29,142 bases of DNA from Flavobacteriaceae bacterium UBA6268 (lineage in GTDB: Bacteria; Bacteroidota; Bacteroidia; Flavobacteriales; Flavobacteriaceae): contig DJVA01000058.1 of assembly GCA_002440705.1 (NCBI GenBank), forward strand, positions 1 through 29,142. The letters run 5' to 3'. This document shows, one piece after another, positions 24,518 through 29,142 of this stretch (position 1 is its first letter; every line of letters begins with the position of its first letter). The notes under the pieces were generated by a model. That model was not told where the DNA came from. It saw only the letters and a list, made by a program, of their open reading frames with translations, and made no database searches. The translations under genes and the position numbers were made by a program.

Positions 24518-25000
24518 TTATTTGGAATATTCCTGAATCTTTTCATAGAGCTCATTTTCAGCCCCAGGATTGTATCCGGAATGTCGGTACACGATCTTGC
24601 CATCTTTCACTAAAACGGTAAGGGGTACTGTGGCTGCCCCCAAGGCCCGCTTGACGTCGTTATTGGTATCCAGCAAGATGGTATAATCCCATCCCTTACC
24701 ATTGATGAGGGGTTTTACCCTTTTTACGGTCCTACTATCGTCGATGGAAACAGCAATGAGTTCCACATTGGTTTCACTTTGCCAATCTGCATAGACCTCA
24801 CTTATAGCATCCAATTCTTTTAAACACGGAACACACCAGGTAGCCCATAGCGAAATGACTACTGGGTTATCACTTTGGGCAGCTTCCGTCAAAGTAGTAT
24901 TGTCTCCATCTAGGGTACTTACATTGACATTTGGCAATGTATCCTGTGAAAAGGCTTGAATACTGAATGCAAAAAGAAAAAGGACAAGTAATTTTCTCAT
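24518..25000 (-). CDS. TlpA-like periplasmic thioredoxin
   Basis: A 160-aa exported thioredoxin-fold protein of the TlpA/ResA group. Signal peptide MRKLLVLFLFAFSIQAFSQ is followed by a thioredoxin domain with the active site SLWATWCVPCLKELD (Cys56, Cys59), the strand VELIAVSIDDSR and the cis-proline loop GAATVPLTVLVKDGKIVYRH. It has no lipobox, so it is probably soluble in the periplasm. Proteins of this group reduce or isomerise disulfides in client proteins such as cytochrome c precursors or copper-site proteins. The adjacent barrel with its CVGGVC loop, 22 bp downstream, is the obvious candidate partner, as an inference. The ATG at 25000 gives a clean signal peptide. Confidence 0.92.
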   Translation of the reverse strand: MRKLLVLFLFAFSIQAFSQDTLPNVNVSTLDGDNTTLTEAAQSDNPVVISLWATWCVPCLKELDAISEVYADWQSETNVELIAVSIDDSRTVKRVKPLINGKGWDYTILLDTNNDVKRALGAATVPLTVLVKDGKIVYRHSGYNPGAENELYEKIQEYSK

Positions 25001-25180
25001 GTGTAAAGATTTTTTGAATTGTGCGACAATATTAATGAAAATTTATTGGAAAACCCCATTTTTTTATTACCCTAGTATTTCAGTATGCTATTGATTTTAC
25101 AGGCCTTACAAGGATTTCAAAAAAAATGGTTACATTAGCCATCGCAATAAGCGTGCCTTTTTTAAAATTGAAAAATTACT
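25001..25180. other. Divergent intergenic region between tlpA-like and Omp28-like lipoprotein genes
   Basis: An AT-rich 180-bp region. On the minus strand TAATATTG (25023-25030) is one mismatch from the -7 consensus and is suitably placed for the tlpA-like gene. No clear promoter was seen for the lipoprotein gene. Confidence 0.35.
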
Positions 25181-26455
25181 ATGAAAACACCTCTTATCAA
25201 AGCCACTTTTTTAATTCTTAGCTTAAGTTTTTTAATGGTTTCCTGCAGTAAAAGAGAGCACTTTGATCTAGCGCCCGATTTTACCCTTGTTTTGTCCAGC
25301 TCTTCTGTTGATGGGGTTTTGTTATTAAGTGAAACGCTCACATTTACAGTACTTACTGAAGAGGGCGTCGATTATACGGCTGATGCCAATTTCTTTGTTA
25401 ACGGAACCCAGATTGCCGCCAATACCTACAGCTTCTCATCGGAAGGTTCTTATGAGGTTTATGCCAGTTACCAGGGTGTTGTGAGTAACTCCCTAACCTT
25501 TGATGTGATTGATGGAAATTCTAGGATATTGACCTTGAGCAATACCAAAGTATTGCGCAACCAAGAAGTTGATTTCAATGTATTGGATGCTGAAGGGAAT
25601 AACTACAATAGTACTGCAACGTTTTATGTAAATGAAACTGCCATTGCAGGAAGTGTTTTCAGTGCGGCCCAGACCGGGAGCTTTAATGTCTATGCTGAAT
25701 ATGAGGTGGAAGGGGAGACCTTCACTTCTGAAACAAAATCGTTTGAAATTTTTATCCCCAAGCGAAAAGTGGTCGTTGAGGATTACACAGGTACGTGGTG
25801 CGGCTATTGTCCTGCCGTTACTGCGGCTGTGGATGAAGTTTATACACAAACCGATAAAATTTCTGTTGTAGCCATTCACAACAACGATGACTTGGCCTTG
25901 CCAATCGAAGGAACCATCCGTACCGAATTTGGGGTCTTCGGATTTCCTTCCGGAAGGATCAACAGAACCACATCATGGGGAAGTACCACCAATTTCCCAC
26001 CCAGCGAAGTGGTGAGCTTGGCTGGCGAAGATGTGCCAGTGGCCATTTCATTGTCCAGCAGCGTTAATAATGGTGTACTTACAGTGCGTGTAGGGATGGT
26101 GTCTGAAACCAATCTCCAAGATCGCAAATTGGTTCTTTATTTGACCGAAGGAAACCTCTTAAGGGACCAAACCAATTATTACGATAACGATCCCTCCAGT
26201 CCTTTCTACCAAATGGGAAACCCCATTCCCAATTTTGAACAGAAACATGTGCTGAGAGCTAGTTTGAGTGACCCCTTTGGTGATGCCATACCTAGTACAA
26301 ATGCACTTACCGATTATGAAACCACCTACACGTACACTATTCCTTCTGGGTTTGTGCTGGGCAATTTGGAACTCGTTGCCATGGTTGTTGCTATGGACAA
26401 TTCGGCCATCAATTCGCAACATGCTGCAGTTAATGAAAGTGCGGAATACGAATAG
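25181..26455 (+). CDS. Omp28-like lipoprotein with thioredoxin fold
   Basis: A 424-aa lipoprotein. The signal peptide ends in FLMVSC (Cys22). The next residues, SKREHFD, do not fit the K-(D/E)2 or QA-(D/E)2 surface-export signal, so a periplasm-facing location is more likely. Two Ig-like repeats follow (about 32-109 and 113-190, each ending in a similar GSYEVYASY or GSFNVYAEY stretch). Then comes an Omp28-type thioredoxin-like domain with VVVEDYTGTWCGYCPAV (Cys207, Cys210), VVAIHNNDD and the cis-proline segment FGFPSGRINR. The two repeats probably act as a spacer holding the redox domain away from the membrane. It is divergent from the tlpA-like gene and has no T9SS sorting domain, unlike copies A and B. 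Confidence 0.9.
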   Translation: MKTPLIKATFLILSLSFLMVSCSKREHFDLAPDFTLVLSSSSVDGVLLLSETLTFTVLTEEGVDYTADANFFVNGTQIAANTYSFSSEGSYEVYASYQGVVSNSLTFDVIDGNSRILTLSNTKVLRNQEVDFNVLDAEGNNYNSTATFYVNETAIAGSVFSAAQTGSFNVYAEYEVEGETFTSETKSFEIFIPKRKVVVEDYTGTWCGYCPAVTAAVDEVYTQTDKISVVAIHNNDDLALPIEGTIRTEFGVFGFPSGRINRTTSWGSTTNFPPSEVVSLAGEDVPVAISLSSSVNNGVLTVRVGMVSETNLQDRKLVLYLTEGNLLRDQTNYYDNDPSSPFYQMGNPIPNFEQKHVLRASLSDPFGDAIPSTNALTDYETTYTYTIPSGFVLGNLELVAMVVAMDNSAINSQHAAVNESAEYE

Positions 26456-26472
26456 ATTTATTTCTTAACCAT

Positions 26473-26511
26473 CCACAAAAAAACCCGGTCAATTTCCGGG
26501 TTTTTTTGTGG
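26473..26511. terminator. Bidirectional terminator between the Omp28-like lipoprotein gene and pruA
   Basis: A 16-bp perfect stem (26473-26488 with 26496-26511) with a 7-nt loop. The core CCCGG/CCGGG is flanked by seven A and seven T, suitable for both convergent genes. Confidence 0.9.
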
Positions 26512-26520
26512 ACTAATTTT

Positions 26521-28146
26521 TTATCCTAAAAAGGGGTATCGGTAATCGGTTGGCGAAACAAAAGTTTCCTTAACCATTCGCGGGGAAACCCAACGATAGA
26601 GGTTCAATTTACTTCCTGCTTTGTCATTGGTGCCACTGGCCCGTGCGCCACCAAAGGGCTGTTGCCCCACAACGGCTCCTGTAGGTTTGTCGTTGATGTA
26701 AAAATTGCCCGCAGCGTTTTCTAGAATGCGAACGCCCATTTCCAAGGCGTAGCGATCCTCGCTAAATACTGCACCAGTAAGTGCATATTCGCTGGTTTCA
26801 TCCACCAGATGAAGGGTTTCTTCCCAAGCATCATCTTCAAAAACATAAATCGTCACCACAGGACCAAAAAGCTCTGTGCACATGGTAGTATATTTTGGGT
26901 CGCTGGTTTTGATAACGGTTGGTTCCACAAAATAACCTTTGGATTTGTCATAATTGCCACCTGCAATAATTTCGGCTGCAGGATCTTTTTTGGCCTGGTC
27001 AATGTATCCTGCCAGTTTATTGAAAGAACCTTCGTGAATTACTGCCGTAACAAAATTACTCATATCTTCTGGAGATCCCATTTTGATACTGGCCAAGTCG
27101 ACTTTAAGATACTGCTCCACTTCACCCCAAATGCTTTTTGAAATATAGCAGCGACTTGCTGCACTGCATTTTTGGCCTTGAAATTCAAAGGCTCCTCTTA
27201 CAATCGCTGTTGCTACTTGTTTTGGATGTGCGGTTTTGTGGGCGACAATAAAATCCTTTCCTCCAGTTTCTCCCACAATTCGTGGGTAGGTTTTGTATTG
27301 GTCAATGTTCATCCCAATTTTTTTCCAAAGGTCTTTAAACACATGGGTAGAGCCTGTAAAATGCAAGCCACTGAAATCCGGGCTGGCCAGAAGGGTGTCG
27401 GTAATCATCACCGGGTCGCCCATTACCATGTTGATAACGCCCGGTGGCACCCCTGCTTCTTTGAAAACGTCTAGGATGACCTTGGCAGAGTAGACCTGAC
27501 TATCACTGGGTTTCCATATAACCACATTTCCCATCAAGGCTGCACTGGAGGGCAAATTTCCAGCAATGGCTGTAAAGTTGAAAGGGGTTATTGCATAGAT
27601 AAAACCTTCCAAAGGACGGTATTCCAATCGGTTCCATGCTGTAGAGGTTGACTCGGGTTGTTCGGCATAGATTTCTGTCATGAATTGGACATTGAAACGC
27701 AGGAAATCGATCAATTCACATGCCGAATCGATTTCCGCTTGATGGACGGTCTTGGATTGCGCCAACATGGTGGCCGCATTTATTTTGGCCCGATAGGGTC
27801 CGGCAATTAGTTCGGCCGCTCTCAAAAAAATGGCGGCTCGCTGTTCCCAAGGGGTGGCTGCCCAATTTTTTCTGGCTTCCAAGGCTGTTGCAATGGCCAT
27901 TTCCACATGCGATTTGGAAGCCTTGCAGTACGTGCCAAGAATGTGCTGGTGATTATGGGGTGGCGACATCGTAGCCGTTTCGTTAGTAACAATATCCTTA
28001 CCATCAATGTAAAGGGGCACTGCTACAGTATTTTGATACATCTTTTTATAGGTCTCCAAAACTTCAGCACGTTCTGGGCTTCCGGGGGCATAACTTTTAA
28101 CGGGCTCGTTAATGGCTACCGGAACTTCAAAAAATCCTTTTCCCAT
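26521..28146 (-). CDS. pruA: L-glutamate gamma-semialdehyde dehydrogenase (1-pyrroline-5-carboxylate dehydrogenase)
   Basis: An NAD(P)-dependent aldehyde dehydrogenase (541 aa) that oxidises glutamate semialdehyde to glutamate in the second step of proline breakdown. The length and motifs fit the single-function P5C dehydrogenase type rather than the fused PutA. ITPFNFTAIAGNLPS and WKPSD (Lys212) form the cofactor site, VGETGGKDFIV carries the general base Glu293, and FEFQGQKCSAASR carries the nucleophile Cys327. PFGGARASGTNDKAG near the end is also typical. The ATG at 28146 gives MGKGFFEVPVAINEP, the usual flavobacterial start. No proline dehydrogenase gene lies in the window. A strong -7 match is just upstream. 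Confidence 0.96.
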   Translation of the reverse strand: MGKGFFEVPVAINEPVKSYAPGSPERAEVLETYKKMYQNTVAVPLYIDGKDIVTNETATMSPPHNHQHILGTYCKASKSHVEMAIATALEARKNWAATPWEQRAAIFLRAAELIAGPYRAKINAATMLAQSKTVHQAEIDSACELIDFLRFNVQFMTEIYAEQPESTSTAWNRLEYRPLEGFIYAITPFNFTAIAGNLPSSAALMGNVVIWKPSDSQVYSAKVILDVFKEAGVPPGVINMVMGDPVMITDTLLASPDFSGLHFTGSTHVFKDLWKKIGMNIDQYKTYPRIVGETGGKDFIVAHKTAHPKQVATAIVRGAFEFQGQKCSAASRCYISKSIWGEVEQYLKVDLASIKMGSPEDMSNFVTAVIHEGSFNKLAGYIDQAKKDPAAEIIAGGNYDKSKGYFVEPTVIKTSDPKYTTMCTELFGPVVTIYVFEDDAWEETLHLVDETSEYALTGAVFSEDRYALEMGVRILENAAGNFYINDKPTGAVVGQQPFGGARASGTNDKAGSKLNLYRWVSPRMVKETFVSPTDYRYPFLG

Positions 28147-28175
28147 GGGTATAATTTTTGGTGTTTAAAGAGTCG

Positions 28176-28183
28176 CAAAGGTA
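28176..28183 (-). promoter_or_regulatory. Candidate -7 element for pruA
   Basis: The minus strand reads TACCTTTG, a full match to TAnnTTTG and a common flavobacterial form, giving a leader of about 23 nt. The nearest TTG upstream (28211-28213) is 27 nt away, longer than usual, so the -33 element is uncertain. Confidence 0.55.
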
Positions 28184-28197
28184 GCAATTTTTAGGGC

Positions 28198-28219
28198 GTT
28201 ACACAGTAACCAATGTTAC
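28198..28219. repeat. Three alternating GTTAC half-sites upstream of pruA
   Basis: GTTAC (28198-28202), GTAAC (28206-28210) and GTTAC (28215-28219) alternate in orientation with 3-nt and 4-nt spacers. They form two overlapping palindromes 15 nt upstream of the pruA -7 element, a position suited to an operator. Confidence 0.5.
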
Positions 28220-28287
28220 CTTTCCGCTCTCAAGATATACGGCATGGGAATTTGTAATTCTTTTTGTATGTTTCCGAACTAAATCCC

Positions 28288-29142
28288 ATGCATTTGAACC
28301 ATACGGGCAAATTAATTGTTTTGGCATTTCCGGACACCTTCGTTACCATGAGTGATGAGTGGATTTGTAAGTTTCTTCCATTGGTAGGATTGGGGACCCA
28401 AAAATACATCAAGGCAGGCCATGCGGCTCTGGTATTGATTGAAAATGCCACCGGTAAAGCCTATTATCATGATTTTGGAAGGTACATTACCCCCAAGGGA
28501 TTTGGGAGGGTTCGCAGCGCCTTAACCGATGCCGAATTGCACATTCCGTTCAAGGCGGTTTTGGATGACTCCGATCGGTTGGTCAATTTGGATGCTTTTT
28601 TGTTGTGGCTGGAAGCCCATCCCGAGAAGACCCATGGGGAGGGGCGATTATTGGCTTCGGTTTGTGATTCGATCGATTATGAAAAGGCGAAAACATATAT
28701 CGATTCCCTTCAAGCTCAAGGGAGTATTCCTTATGGGGCCTTTCATAAATTGGGAAGCAATTGTGCCCGGTTTGTGACCGAAACGATATTGGCGGGTACT
28801 TCGGAAAAGAAAATTCATAAGGCGCTTAATTTCAACAAAAAATTTACCCCTAGCGGTATTGGAAATGTCGAGAAAGCCGGTTTGGGAACTGTTTTTGAAG
28901 TTTTCGATGGGGTCGTAAAACCTTTTGAAGGTTCTGCTTTCAAGGAAAACCTAAAAAATTACTTTCATAAAAAAGATCCATCCACAGAGGGGGTTACTTC
29001 CAAAGTAGGTAAAGGAGCTTCCTTAGCTTCCGCAATGCTGCAAAAGCTGGAAGGCATTGGGAGTAGTGCCTATTTTGAATTGATCGCGGATGCCATCCTT
29101 CCCAAAAATCAGTACCGCATCAAGCGTTACAACGAACAGTTG
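28288..29142 (+). CDS. DUF6695-like protein, possible permuted papain-like enzyme (cut by window end)
   Basis: An open frame of 285 codons runs off the right edge. I chose the ATG at 28288 (MHLNHTGKLIVLAFPDTF); an in-frame stop lies at 28255-28257. No signal peptide or membrane segment is visible, so it is probably cytoplasmic. I recall similar flavobacterial proteins as DUF6695, function unknown. Two motifs stand out: AGHAALVLIENATGKAYYHD (His45) and, later, YGAFHKLGSNCARFVTETIL (Asn158-Cys159). A His block followed by an NC..F block is the order found in circularly permuted papain-like families such as LRAT, PPPDE and YiiX, so a thiol hydrolase or acyltransferase is possible. It is divergent from pruA with 141 bp between them. 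Confidence 0.8.
   Translation, partial: MHLNHTGKLIVLAFPDTFVTMSDEWICKFLPLVGLGTQKYIKAGHAALVLIENATGKAYYHDFGRYITPKGFGRVRSALTDAELHIPFKAVLDDSDRLVNLDAFLLWLEAHPEKTHGEGRLLASVCDSIDYEKAKTYIDSLQAQGSIPYGAFHKLGSNCARFVTETILAGTSEKKIHKALNFNKKFTPSGIGNVEKAGLGTVFEVFDGVVKPFEGSAFKENLKNYFHKKDPSTEGVTSKVGKGASLASAMLQKLEGIGSSAYFELIADAILPKNQYRIKRYNEQL

Noticed and set aside
1..29142. CRISPR arrays, tRNA or rRNA genes, prophage or toxin-antitoxin modules
   Set aside because: No regularly spaced repeats, cloverleaf candidates or recognisable phage, toxin or antitoxin proteins were seen on reading the intergenic regions and frames.

Overview
The window is chromosomal DNA from a member of the Bacteroidota, most probably a marine Flavobacteriaceae. 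The support is: a short primary sigma factor without region 1.1, a PorT subunit of the type IX secretion system (T9SS), several proteins ending in T9SS type A sorting domains, a TamL-type Omp85 lipoprotein, an AccD of the flavobacterial type, and flavobacterial -7 promoter motifs (TAnnTTTG) in several intergenic regions. No tRNA, rRNA, CRISPR array, insertion sequence or phage gene was seen. No stretch longer than about 300 bases lacks a gene.

Layout. Positions 55-4464 (minus strand): rpsO, pnp, a small exported protein and rpoD, i.e. translation, RNA decay and housekeeping transcription, with hairpins between rpsO and pnp and after pnp. Positions 4643-5482 (plus): a probable surface lipoprotein. 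Positions 5525-10115 (minus): tamL, fba and accD (outer-membrane assembly, glycolysis, fatty-acid synthesis). Positions 10129-10857 (plus): a SPOUT rRNA methyltransferase that diverges from tamL with only 13 bp between two TTG starts. Positions 10844-12285 (minus): ubiE and porT, overlapping by 4 nt. Positions 12416-15270 (plus): trkA-trkH potassium uptake, overlapping by 1 nt and preceded by the clearest promoter in the window. Positions 15271-17489 (minus): an aspartate-type aminotransferase and a double-domain OmpA-like protein. Positions 17615-18250 (plus): rsmG.

Positions 18303-26455 hold the most interesting block: six consecutive genes for exported proteins, each with a closely spaced cysteine pair. 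They are two tandem Omp28-like thioredoxin-fold proteins with T9SS sorting domains (CVYC), a small T9SS cargo (CFGLC), an outer-membrane beta-barrel resembling DUF6029 with a C-terminal CVGGVC, a TlpA-like thioredoxin (WCVPC), and an Omp28-like lipoprotein (WCGYC). I infer a thiol-disulfide or metal-handling module that spans periplasm, outer membrane and cell surface, and that depends on the same secretion route as PorT. This is a hypothesis from motifs and gene order.

The window ends with pruA (proline and glutamate catabolism, 26521-28146, minus) and, divergently, a gene cut by the window edge (28288 onwards). Its His...Asn-Cys arrangement suggests a circularly permuted papain-like enzyme. 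Other points of note are an AccD that has lost all four zinc-ribbon cysteines and two unexplained inverted-repeat sites, at 16177-16229 and 28198-28219.
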